From: Protostelium mycophagum
Taxonomy: Eukaryota > Evosea > Variosea > Protosteliida > Protosteliaceae
Assembly: GCA_002081555.1 (NCBI GenBank)
Contig: MZNV01002525.1
Span: 1-22,396 of the forward strand
Direction of reading: 5' to 3'
DNA: 22,396 nt
Positions 1 through 11,400 of this stretch are shown in pieces. The notes below the pieces were generated by a model. It saw nothing but the letters and a program-made list of their open reading frames with translations, searched no databases and had not been told where the DNA came from. The stretch's first letter is position 1. Each line of letters begins with the position of its first letter. A program made the translations under genes and the position numbers.

Positions 1-157
1 CATTGTTGATGATGTTTCTTCTGTTCGCGGTTTCTTCTGAAAATTTGTGAGCAGTCTACAACGGCAGTTAAATCGCGAGTTTATTAATTTATTGCAGAAT
101 TTTGTATTTTAAATATCGGTGCTGACCTGTAATCTGAGGTCCAACAAATAAGAAGAC

Positions 158-330
158 TCACAGCCATACTCGTGTTTTGTCTAATTTGAACAGCTCGAGG
201 GTGATCTTTTTAAGATGTTTTTTCAAAGCAACTCCTACCCACACTAAGTTCTTAACCTCCATAATTCTCCTAGCCAAATAGTAAAATAGAACCATTTCAT
301 TGTCGATTTCATGAAAACAAAGAGTAACAC
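158..330 (-). CDS. Possible partial minus-strand exon, unknown product
   Basis: A minus-strand reading frame of roughly 55 codons looks protein-like: it alternates hydrophobic and Lys/Glu-rich segments and contains the stretch MEVKNLVWVGVALKKHLKK. It is followed on its 3' side by GTGAGTCTTC, a good splice donor. No start codon, acceptor or family could be fixed, and a chance ORF is a real alternative. If real, the gene would be divergent from the LRR kinase and would continue to the left of the window. Confidence 0.22.
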
Positions 331-560
331 AGCCTTGAGCTTTGGCCGTCACACACCTCAAGACACCCGACTTATTGATCCACCATCAGAAGGATTTTTT
401 AGTGGCCGAAGCTCAAGGCTGTGATCAAGTCCTTGTCATCAAGATGATGTGAATGTGAAGACATGCGCGTCAGTCGACGAAATTTCAAAAATATTTTCCG
501 GGAAACAACGGAACTTTCGCTCCTGTTTTCTTTCGCTTTCTGGATCACAAACACGCATTC
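312..560 (+). repeat. 250-bp tandem duplication, copy 1
   Basis: This is the first copy of a direct repeat with a 250-bp period; 313 aligns with 563 and 555 with 805. The copies are nearly identical except for a block around 402-425. There copy 1 carries GGCCGAAGCTCAAGGCTGTG, almost the reverse complement of its own 331-350 (CAGCCTTGAGCTTTGGCC). Copy 1 can therefore form a long hairpin that copy 2 lacks. Confidence 0.9.
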
Positions 561-561
561 C

Positions 562-805
562 TGAAAACAAAGAGTAGTCACAGCCTTGAGCTTTGGCCGT
601 CACACACCACAAGACACCCGACTTATTGATCTACCATCAGAAGGATTTTTTAGTGGCTTTGAAGGGATAGAGATCAAGTCCTTGTACATCAAGATGATGT
701 GAATGTGAAGACATGCGCGTCAGTTGACGAAATTTCAAAAATATTTTCCGGGAAACAACGGAACTTTCGCTCCTGTTTTCTTTCGCTTTCTGGATCACAA
801 ACACG
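562..805 (+). repeat. 250-bp tandem duplication, copy 2
   Basis: This is the second copy of the 250-bp direct repeat, ending 4 bases before the kinase ATG at 810. It differs from copy 1 by scattered substitutions and by the block at about 653-670, where TTTGAAGGGATAGAG replaces the inverted-repeat arm of copy 1. Copy 2 is the one adjacent to the gene and probably holds the working promoter or leader. Confidence 0.9.
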
Positions 806-809
806 AAAC

Positions 810-3800
810 ATGCGGGAACCGATCATCTTCTTCATCTGCTTCCTTGTTGCAATTGATGCATTCAAAAAAGAAGAGTCGGTTGCCCTTCATTTGATTTATA
901 AAGCACTTCGCGGTAAAACCACTTTCAGCGTACAAAATCACCTGATGAAAATCAAGGCCCGCAATGGATCCGCCAAAAGGGATGGAACGATACGAAATTG
1001 GATCCGTGCCTCTATGAGAACGTTCACTGTATCAAAGGCAAGATGAGATCTCATTTAAAATGTGCTGATCTTTTCAGGCGAGGTGACTCAGCTCAATCTG
1101 CAAAGGAATAATCTTTCTGGCACGCTACCAAATGATCTTTTAACATGGAATTTTTTGAATCTCACATACTTGAATCTTAGTGGGAATCAATTATCCGGCA
1201 GTTTGCCCAACGCTTTTTCTGCAGGCATGCCAAATCTGCAACATTTGGATGTCAACGACAACCGCATAGAAGGAGGGGTAATACATCCATTTTTTCACTT
1301 CGTGAATAATTCTTCATTGTACAAGTAGTTTGAAGCACAGAGTTATTCACAATCGTAGATACCTGACAGTTTTGGAAAGTTTAAAAAAATCCGTTGGCTT
1401 GACATCAGCAACAATCAGATAGGCTCTCTAAACTCAGTGCTCCAATCGTGGCCCGATCTGGAGTATCTTGACGTCTCCTCGAATTACCAGATAAGCGAGA
1501 GACTCTTGGACTTTTCTTCGTGCTCCAAACTTCACACACTCATCATCGCGCACACAAAGTTGTATAAATTTATTCGTTCTTTTGTGATGTTGGCAAGATT
1601 TCAAACACTGAAAGTGATACAGCTTGAGGCCAGATACCAGCAGATATAAGCGAATGCGTCAGCTTGAAGAGAGTGCGTGGACATCCTCAGGGAGACACTG
1701 ACCGACTTCAGGTGGATATATCAAATACATTTGTAACTGGAAGTCTGCCTGACATGCGAAAATGGACGAAAATCGAGCAGGTGAGGCTTTGGATGTTACA
1801 CAACTCACAATTGTGATACTGCTCTATCGCACGTGTAAATACCCTGACGCATGCAAACGAGTCTGAACCAAAACTCTAAACCCTAGATCTTATATATATA
1901 TTGTTTGCAAATTGATTCTGTACAGATCAACTTTGAGGCAAATCAATTTGGAGGTTTACTCCCCGAATACATATCAAATCTAACCACTCTAAAATATCTG
2001 TCGCTGAGTAACAACCAATTCAGCGGGGAGATCCCATATTCATGGAAGAATTTGGACCAGCTGGCCATTCTCGACCTCTCTCACAATCTACTGAGCGGAG
2101 AGGTGCGTTCTCAGTGTCTCTTCTTGCGCAGACACCTACGTCAAGACCAAATCTCTGAAATCCGCGAATTCAATTCCTGCGATGTTGTTTGCATTTGATT
2201 CGCACTGCACGCAAATAAACGTGGTTGATGAGGGAGATTGGCACTAAAACTGTAGCAGATACCACAAAATATTGTTGATTTACCGTCGCTTGTAATACTA
2301 AGTGAGTATTCACATGAGGACATATGCTGACAGATGCAGTGCTAGATGACAACCAGTTCAACGGGACAGTCAAATTTCCTACAGTTGAAAAATCTGTTGT
2401 TGATGAGGGAGATTGGCACTAAAACTGTAGCAGATACCACAAAATATTGTTGATTTACCGTCGCTTGTAATATTAAGTGAGTATTCACATGAAGACATAT
2501 GCTGACAGATGCAGTGCTAGATGACAACCAGTTCAACGGGACAGTCAAATTTCCTACAGTTGAAAAATCTGTTCTAGAGACAATATCTCTATCTGGTAAT
2601 CTTCTGAACGGCTCAATACCACCAATTCCACAAAAGGTGAGGTGTACTATGAAACAAAAACCCTTACGTGATCTAGTTACTGAGGGTCAGGATGAACAAT
2701 AATTTTTTGAATGGTGAAATTCCCACACTACATACCAAGATAGAGCTGCTCAATCTGGCCCACAACAATTTGGTCGGCACCATCCCCAAGATCTCAGATC
2801 TGGCGTCCATGAGGGTTCTCGACCTTTCTTACAATCAACTCATCGGCAAGGTATAGTGTATGACGTCATCTTTCGTAATGACGCATTGTAGATTCCCGCC
2901 ATTCCGAGCAACATACAAGAGTTAAAATTGTGCAGGAATCATCTGTCTGGAAGTTTGCCCAGTTTTCGTGGCACTAATGCATTGCTTGAGGTCAATTTAG
3001 ACCACAATGACTTGACAGGAGAAGTTCCAAAGAGTCTTGCTGAATGCACACAGAGTGATTATGTCCTCTATGGTATTATTTCTGACGCGTGATAGTCAAG
3101 GTACTATCGCTAGCTAACAACTCCTTGCACGGGTTGCTGCCAGATTTGCAAAGATTGAGACAGATCAATACTCTAGATTTGAGTGACAATTATTTGTCTG
3201 GGGAGCTGCCAAACCTCATTGCAATGTCGCAGATGACTTTGGTATGACACATGGAGAATGATTGTTGATCCCTTCACAGTTGAATGTGTCTCACAACCAG
3301 TTCATGGGCCAGCCAGTGCAGAGAGGAGTCTTCAAGTGGCTGAAAGTCTTGCTTGTTCTTGACGTGTCACACAACAAGCTCTCAGGTCCCATAATGAAAG
3401 ATCTACCAGAGTCCATCATTCACCTCGTCGCATCAAACAACCGTTTTGACGATTTCGTGAGTGCATATCGCGCTTTGCAATTCTGAACGAAGGCAGGCCT
3501 CAGCGGATAAGACTTGGCCCTATATGACGGATTGTCATCTGCAGAATAACTTGATGAGTGGTAGAGGATTTTTGAGTATGTTCAACAAAGATCAGTAAGT
3601 CAAGTTGAAAGTTCTCGGTAATAAAGGTTGCAGAATGCCGTCACTTCTTCGGCTGAATCTGTCCAATAATCTCTTGGGAAAAGATCTTTCTTTTGTAGAT
3701 CTCTCAGATCTCACAACTCTCAACCATCTCGAGGTGAGTCACACCATGAAATTTCAAATTTGACAGGAACAGACACTTGACTTGTCTCGGAACCACATCA

Positions 3801-6253
3801 TGACGACGATGACATCTGACATCGGAAACTTGAACAGGATAGCAGTGTTGGATCTCTCCCACAACCAAGTCTATGGCACACTACCCAAAGAGCTATTTTC
3901 CATAAGAACATTGATGTCCTTGAGATTGCAGAATAATCTTCTGGAAGGCCATATACAATCATTTCTCTCCGGACCACAAGAGATCGATCTGAGCCGCAAC
4001 GTGTTCACCAGTAACACCAGTTTTATTGATGCCCTGAACTCTATAGTCCATCTAAATCTCAGCCACAACAGTATCCGAGGTAAATATGTCATATGGATAG
4101 ATTTGACGTGATCACAGGTTCTCGACGTCAGTAACAACATGATGAATGGTTCGGCTCCTGTGCTGATGTCTTTGCAAAATCTCCACACAGTCGACTTGAG
4201 CCACAACAAATTCTCGGAAATGTCATGGGATGACCACATCCCCAATGATCTGATGGAATGCAACATGAGAAACAATTCGTTCAGGTGTCCAGTCACTTGG
4301 TCCTCTTACCTTCGCTGTGATGCTGTGTATGTATTATATCGATGCGTAGGTGACGCCATCCAGATGTCAAGTGAGAGACCAAGAATGGAGCAATATGACT
4401 CTCGTATTGAAGGGTGACATCGCATCTTTTGATGAGAAAAACTTCTTGATGGTTCTTGAACACAAAGTCAACATCACTCGCGGGAGATTATCTCTTATCA
4501 GTGTCAGATCAGGCAGGTAGGTTTTTCATTGGTTTGGGCAATGTATGATTTCGAACAGTATCATTATGGGATTGTTGGTGGCACCACCACCTGTAGATAG
4601 TATCAATGAAGCCGATGCAAACCGAACGGTGCAGATCATACGGTCCTTGGCATATATAGACGATTACCAGGTTTACATTTATTTAAAGATTTACATCTTG
4701 ACATTCTTAGGTGCTCAGCAGTAGTGACGGTATCAAACCACAAAAAGACGACAGCCACATAGACATCAAGCTCATCGTTGGCGTCAGCGTCGGGTCGTTG
4801 AGTGTCATCCTCCTTGTCATGGCCTTGGTCTTGACAGTGGTTTTCTACCGCAGAAAGCTTCTGAACAAACATTTGCGCAACCGTTTCATATCGATTGACT
4901 TTTCAAAAGTCAATCTGGGAGATGCAAAGAAATCTATTGTGGGTGGAAATATACCAAGATGTACTGAATGACATAGGTCCCTTTCTCTGAGCTCAAACAT
5001 CTGGTCAAAATCGGATCGGGGGGATATGGCGTTGTCTACAGGGCCAAGTGGAGGAGCGTGTCTGTTGCGGTAAAGCAGGTGATCACATCCCTTCACACAG
5101 TAAAGTGACGACATATAGATTAGGTCGGAACATGTGTCACAGGCTCAACTCACGGATTTTATGGTTTGTGAGATGCTTTAAGAAGCTTCTGACCAGATGT
5201 CAGGGAGAAATGTCCATATTGAGGAAACTCCGTGCTCATCCGGTAAGCTATGATCCTGCCTTTATGCAATCTGACCGTCTCAGAATGTCGTGTTATTGTG
5301 AGTGGCATGCTTGGAAAAATGAACTAATCATCATTAGCTTAGGGGTGACATTTCCTCCGGATCCGTTGTCCATGATCACGTGAGTGTATTTCACCGTCTA
5401 ATCACTGAGTTTCACAGTGAGTTTTGTGCAGGCGGGTCTCTACTAGGTTTTCTTCTCATCAAAAATAATTTTAAAAATCTCAGAGTACATGATGAAGCAC
5501 GAAGTGCAACAAGAACAGAAGATCAAGTTTATACACGACATTGCCCTTGGGATGTACCACTTGCACCAAGAGGGAGTGATACATAGGTATTTAACTGGCA
5601 TATGAAACTGTTGATTAATGTAACAGGGATCTTGCCATGAGAAATATCCTGCTATCTAAACATCTGGATGCCAAAGTATCGGATTTTGGCATGTCACGTC
5701 AGAAAGAAGACACCACAATCGTGGGAACAACACAAACCATCATCGGACCAATTAAATGGATGGCGCCAGAAGGTCCGCACTGCATATTTATATAATTATG
5801 ATTTTTTATATTTATATTTCTCATCACACTCACATCAACCAGCAATATCGGCTAGGCACTACTCGGAAGCGACAGATAGCTTCTCTTTTGGGTATGATAT
5901 CATTTGATATTTACTCTGAACAGACATAGTGTGGTCATATGGGAGATACTCACAAAATCGCAACCTTGGGCTTTCATGACACCTGTTGAAGTCGCGATTG
6001 CTGTTGTGACAGAAAACAAGAGGTTGAGTATTCCAAGGACACTTCCTTGGCTAGAAAACCTGATTAAAGGTGAGTCTATATCTTTTGGCTCCTCTGATGC
6101 ATGGCAGCCTGTTGGAAGAGAAGACCAGAAGAACGACCGAGGTTTGCAGAGATATGCAGCATAATCGCTGCCGAGACAGGTCTTGCGAACGAACCCGAGA
6201 TGATGGGTGGAAGTTTGCAGCATCTTGACGTGTATGTTGATGACTTATTATAA
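810..6253 (+). CDS. Transmembrane LRR receptor-like protein kinase (TKL type)
   Basis: Encodes a signal peptide (MREPIIFFICFLVAIDA), an LRRNT cap (GWNDTKLDPCLYENVHC), about 30 plant-type LRRs (LxxLxLSxNxLSGxIP), a Cys cap (FRCPVTWSSYLRC), a SEA-like module, one TM helix (4762-4845) and a cytoplasmic kinase. Kinase motifs are all present: GSGGYGVVY, VAVK (Lys at 5073), the C-helix Glu in GEMSILRKLR, HRDLAMRN, DFG and WMAPE, so it should be active. Exons: 810-912, 957-1037, 1078-1277, 1359-1583, 1634-1672, 1712-1780, 1926-2102, 2509-2641, 2685-2850, 2892-3054, 3096-3241, 3280-3456, 3497-3594, 3634-3733, 3767-4087, 4118-4326, 4364-4516, 4559-4670, 4711-4938, 4977-5078, 5119-5163, 5204-5242, 5284-5297, 5338-5379, 5418-5446, 5484-5586, 5627-5772, 5843-5891, 5930-6069, 6108-6253. 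Joins near 1584-1633, 2103-2508 and 4088-4117 are tentative. Likely role: cell-surface sensing; the ligand is unknown. Confidence 0.88.
1038..1077 (+). other. Candidate GC-AG intron in the LRR kinase gene
   Basis: Using the donor AAAG|GCAAGA at 1038 and the acceptor TTTTCAG at 1077 gives the expected LRRNT-to-LRR1 reading VHCIKGEVTQLNL. A GT alternative exists: donor GTATCA at 1029, same acceptor, same downstream frame. It would drop three residues (VHCEVTQLNL). The GC choice matches LRR spacing better and has the strong consensus typical of GC donors, but sequence alone does not decide. Confidence 0.45.
2224..2398 (+). repeat. 175-bp tandem duplication in the LRR kinase gene, copy 1
   Basis: Direct repeat with a 175-bp period; this copy holds an intron 3' part plus the first part of an LRR exon (reading LDDNQFNGTVKFPTVEKS). 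Only about two substitutions separate it from copy 2, so it is young. The exon piece in copy 1 runs into a stop in the following repeat unit. It has no donor in the phase needed to join copy 2, so it is most easily skipped as part of a long intron, 2103-2508. Confidence 0.92.
2399..2573 (+). repeat. 175-bp tandem duplication in the LRR kinase gene, copy 2
   Basis: Second copy of the 175-bp repeat. Here the LRR exon continues intact past the repeat end into VLETISLSGNLLNGSIPP, so this is the copy likely to be used in the mRNA. The boundary falls inside the exon, immediately after GTT at 2571-2573. Confidence 0.92.
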
Positions 6254-6359
6254 ACGGAGTGTATAATGTGTATTATTTATTGTCTCAATTCTGGGTCGGA
6301 CATCCTAAAACAATTTATTGAGCAAACTCTCAGCAGCTGAAATGTTGGATCAAAGAAGA

Positions 6360-6948
6360 TCACCCTATAGTTGACTTCTCATTCTGTTTCTTGAAAAAGA
6401 TTGCCTTCATTTGAGTATACAACTGTGTCACGGGTGTCATCTGTTGACCATTTGTTGCTGCCATCCCGCTTGTTTTTCATCTTGCGCTCTACCTCTCTGC
6501 ACCTTCTTCTCTTCTACTTTGTCTCAACCTCTCTTGAAGCGATTCCAATATTGGTTCATCCTCCTGTCAGATGTCAAATCCATGACAGATCATGTCGTTC
6601 TACCTCTTGACTGTCTTCACTTCCCTTCAAGATCTCATAAGATTCTATCCACTCTGCTTTGTCTTGGCCTTTTGGAACTTTGAAATTCTGGTCGACTCTA
6701 ATTGCACTCTTGTGGCACAGAGCGCAATTCACTTGTCTCTCGGCAGAGATGATGTTGGGGTGCACTGCATTCAGTAAACACAGATGACAGTATTACACCA
6801 ACTCACAGAAATCATATGAGGACTTCCAGTGCCGGCAACAGTGGAGGCATATGAACCTATTTTTAGTCAGAGATGTTCAAAATACTCAAACACACCTGTT
6901 TCTGTTGACTGCCAAATCTTGACGAGGATGGCACGATGAATTGATCAT
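6360..6948 (-). CDS. Small CxxC zinc-finger protein (3CxxC-like)
   Basis: Five exons on the minus strand (6948-6896, 6856-6807, 6764-6604, 6563-6503, 6457-6360) join in frame to 140 residues. The four introns (39, 42, 40 and 45 nt) are GT-AG. Residues 19-30 read FICLHCCRHWKS and 48-51 CALC. The F-x-C-x2-C-x3-W-x-S pattern followed by a second CxxC resembles zf-3CxxC/ZAR1-type zinc-binding domains; that assignment is an inference from the motif. The C-terminal half is charged, with a short predicted helix (ESLQERLRQSRREE) and a basic tail. The 3' end faces the kinase gene with a 106-bp gap, and a TTTATT at 6314-6319 gives an AATAAA signal on this strand. It shares an upstream region with the divergent Rieske gene. 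Function unknown. Confidence 0.72.
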
Positions 6949-7273
6949 TCGTTGTGTTGATTATTTGTTATTGTTTTGTTGGAGAGAAGAATCTTTTGGC
7001 ATTCCTTGAAGTGGAAGAGGGAAAAAGAACAAGAAAATTTCGCGAAACGGTGTCATTTCAACATGTGACGCTTTACAACATCATCATCTAATAAGTACCA
7101 AGGAATATGTTCAACTGATCAGATTCGTCTGTGATGCATCATTTTGAATCTTTCAACTCCGCACAAGTTCCCAAAAAAGAAAGAAAACTTTCTTCTCGTT
7201 GTAGTACGATCTTTTGTCGACAAGTGTCGACCGCCAGAAAACTCTCTCCGCAACCCGGTCAACTGCTTCTAAG
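6949..7273. promoter_or_regulatory. Divergent intergenic region between zinc-finger gene and Rieske gene
   Basis: These 325 bases separate the minus-strand start at 6948 from the plus-strand ATG at 7274, so both promoters must lie here if the starts are right. The region is AT-rich, with T/A runs such as TTATTTGTTATTGTTTTG at 6960-6977. No clear TATA box, initiator or upstream exon could be assigned. An in-frame TTG at 7214 upstream of the Rieske ATG is not a plausible nuclear start. Confidence 0.5.
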
Positions 7274-8197
<924 letters not shown>

Positions 8198-8203
8198 TGC
8201 AAA

Positions 8204-8209
8204 AATAAA
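8204..8209 (+). terminator. Polyadenylation signal AATAAA of the Rieske gene
   Basis: AATAAA lies 7 bases after the TAA stop at 8195-8197, in the position expected for a very short 3' UTR. The following 220 bases up to the next ATG at 8430 hold no other recognised gene. Confidence 0.5.
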
Positions 8210-8429
8210 CAGGGATTATCGAGATGAAAGATATGATCATCCACGTAAAAGAAATACAGCCGTGTTGTAGCATCAAGATATTTAAGACATAATATTCATG
8301 GACATGATTTTGCATGAGATGGGCTGTTGTGAGGCGTAAAAATAAAAAGAAATGGTGGCTAAATGAATTTGGGAATCTACAACCAAAAATAACCCGCGCT
8401 CGAATTATTTTCAACGGTTGGTGGAAGAC

Positions 8430-11400
8430 ATGGACGCTGTTGGTCTTTTAAGAAGGCAGATCGCAGAGCGAACTCAAAAGGCAGGGCAGGATACACCGAC
8501 AGAAAGGCCTCAGACACCAGTGAAAATGGAAGAAGAGGAGGTTTGTTGCTTAAAAATTAGAAAGCTTCATAACAGCTTCTCAGATTAGCAGGCCGGCAAC
8601 ACCGGTGGCTGTAGAGGGTAGTGATCATTTTTATTACAAATGACTGACAAGGTAGCGACAAAAGAAGCAGAGGTGAAGAAGCCTCTTTCTGCGGTGGAAG
8701 CATTGAGGTTGAGAATGGCCAAGAAGCAGACCGTAACGCAATCATTACCTGATTTGAAGCCTTTTCTGAATCACGCTGAAGATACAACACATCAGGAGGT
8801 GCGATTCCACAATGATCTTTGTTTCCTGAAATGTAACAGATTGTGAAAAAAGATGATGACAGTGTTCCATCAAAACAGACGAAGCCTCCGGCACCTGGTG
8901 AGACCTCTTTGTACACTCATCGCTCACTCTTCACAACAGCACCGACAGAGGACGCAGCATTGATCATCCAAGTGAAGAAAGAAACTGTGATGCCTCGGCG
9001 AAGTTTTTCAGATTTTCTATCAAAAAAAGAGGACGATGATGTGGTTTCAACACAATCAATGGTCAGACACCATCCTCCTTCATATATTGACAGATGCAGA
9101 GTGATGCAGAGAAGCTCATGGACAGCTTCAATCTAAGTTCTGATTTCAGGGCAATTACCCCAACGATAGCCGCAGTGGAAAATAGGTATCCTTTTTTCAT
9201 TTTTGTAAAAATCGTGCATAAGATGCTACAAAAATCTGCATGTTTTTGTCGCCATCTCATGATGTCCATAATTCACGCAAACAGTGAATCGAATTCAGAA
9301 GAAGAACCAGAACCCGAAGAAAATGATTCAGATGAGGTGATGATCAATCATCAATCATTTCCAATGCTAATCATTCCGAAGGAGTTCCCTTCAGAGAACG
9401 ATATCCACATGAAATTGTCTTCTCTCAATAACGTTCCAGACTATTCATGGCCTCAGTCTCCTGTCCGGTCACCTTCCTTAGTGCACAGCCCAAACCTGAG
9501 CGATTTCCGAAAAAAGTATGTACATATTCTTTTCTACAAGCTGGTAATCAAAAAGAATAACATAAATAACATAATTGACGCAAAAATCACGATATGAAAC
9601 CGCAACTCATACGCACTTCCACGGTTTTACACCGAGTCAAATTCCACTCCTGACCGTTGTAGAAACGAAGACATGTCAAGCGACCACACGCAATACAAAA
9701 ATCTTACAGAAAAGAATAGAGCATTAGAGGCGGAGGTATCCGTGATAAAAGAGAGGTAAACGATCAGCACCCACTTGAATCATTCAACATTCCCCCAATA
9801 TCTAAATCACGCAAACAAGTGTTGTTTTGTGAATTTCAACAGACTCGCCGAAATGCGGAAAGAAAACGAAGAGTTACACAATGAGAATTTCGAGATGAGG
9901 AAATCAAATGTGAATAAGATTGGTCAGAGTAGAGAGTTGCAAGAAGTACAAGAGAAACTGGATGAAAGGAACAAGGAGAGGGCTCAGGTTCGTTTGTTCG
10001 TCTTCTTATCCAGATAAACTGACATGATCAAGTATAAGGATGTGTTGTACCAATTGAATGAGCGGATGGAACAACGTAACCAAGAGAAAAAGAACATGCA
10101 GGCGAGACTCGCCTCAACAGAAGAGAAATGTGACGCAGAGGTGATTTTTAAAAGGATCTTTACGGTAATCTGACGTGAAGATCACGTTAGAAACCGTGGT
10201 TTAGGATACTGACCGCACAAGATGAAAAGAAGCGCCAAGTTGCAAGATGCGCTGAGAGAGTCTGAGAGGCGAATGGAAATGGAGCAAAGGAAGAGCGAGG
10301 AGCTTTCGAAGGAGATCGAGAGGTGAATTTTCGAATCGATTTGGCTTCGGTGAGAATTTTATTCGACCCTTGGGCATAGCCGTCTACAATTGCAGAGATG
10401 CATCCTCGTTCCATATTGCGTAATTGACAAAGACTCATTGTGCAGGCACATATCACAAGAAGACACTTTGAAGAAAGAGCTAGAAAAGACCAGAAGGCAA
10501 TTATTCGACGAGCCGGCCGGAGACAGCAAGCTGGATATCTATTCTAAATCACTAGAGTCTGAGCTGGATAAGCTAAGGAAGAGATTGGGCCACGCTGTCG
10601 TGGAGCGGGAGCAGTTGGAGACGCTCAGATTTCAGATGGAGAGTGAGATCACAGATCTTAGAGATGAGCTTGGGAAGGAGACGAGGTGATTTGTTGCACA
10701 AATTAATTTCATCAAACATCTTGGCTTTGCACGTTACCTACCGTGAATTTCATGTGGACAATACGATTAACGTTGAACTCTTTTCCCGATTTCTGTCTTG
10801 GATTTTGCGTTAAAGATTTCAGCACGCGGCAAAAACGAGACAAAAGGATCGAAGAACTGGAGGAGGAGATGAGTGACCTTCGCCACAAGATACTTCAGGA
10901 GCAAAAAGACAGACGAGCCTCCGAACAGATTAAGAACCTCAGTCTTGACTACAAACTCAAATTTCAACGGGAATGGGAGCAAAAATTGCACTTGGAGACA
11001 ACAGTCAACACGCTGGAGCGAGAAGTGCTCTCGCTGAAGAAAAAGTTGGACGCAGAGACGAAAGAAAAGTTGAAGTTACAGGACGAGAGGGATTTGGTGG
11101 AATTTGACTCGATCAAGATGAAAGAGAAGATCCATAGAATGGAGGCTGAGCAGAGTAAGGTGTGTCGGATATTTTGTTTCGTTTTGGGATTTTTATTCAT
11201 ACGTTTTTGACCGGTGAAAAAGGCCAAGCCAGTATCACTGCCGGAGGACAAGCGGCAGATCTTTTCATTGCAACATAACCAGAGAGAACTGCAGGGTACA
11301 TTGATCGCAGAACAACAGAGGAGAAAACAACTGGAAGAGTTGCTCAGGTAACATATCCGAAAATAATTTTACAAGACATCACGACGTCCGTAACGAAGGC

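Larger units (their letters stand above)
1..809. other. Upstream region of the LRR kinase gene, no secure gene
   Basis: No plus-strand gene is visible before the ATG at 810. Most of the stretch from 312 to 805 is a 250-bp direct tandem duplication, described separately. On the minus strand a frame is open from about 380 down to 158. It ends near a canonical donor-like GTGAGT at 170-165 (read on the minus strand), so it may be an exon of a gene running off the left edge. No domain is recognised. The duplication reaches to within 5 bases of the kinase start codon, so it probably contains promoter or 5' UTR sequence of that gene. Confidence 0.5.

Noticed and set aside
3871-4296. 141-codon minus-strand ORF opposite the LRR region
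   Set aside because: Shadow of the LRR exons: no domain, no start context, and the opposite strand shows clear LRR periodicity.
4325-4349. A 25-nt intron (GTGTAT...GTAG) at the end of the LRR domain
   Set aside because: A 37-nt alternative, 4327-4363, uses a better donor (GTATGT) and gives RCDAVCQ, which suits the cysteine cap, so the ultra-short intron is not needed.
5164-5182. A 19-nt intron in the kinase C-helix region
   Set aside because: Using 5164-5203 (40 nt) as the intron yields LTDFM-GEMSILRKLR with normal Lys-to-Glu spacing.
7214-7273. N-terminal extension of the Rieske protein from 7214
   Set aside because: The upstream codon is TTG, not ATG; the ATG at 7274 gives a proper mitochondrial presequence.
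8557-8916. 119-codon minus-strand ORF opposite the coiled-coil gene N-terminus
   Set aside because: The plus strand reads as a continuous spliced protein with correct phases; the minus ORF has no recognisable domain.
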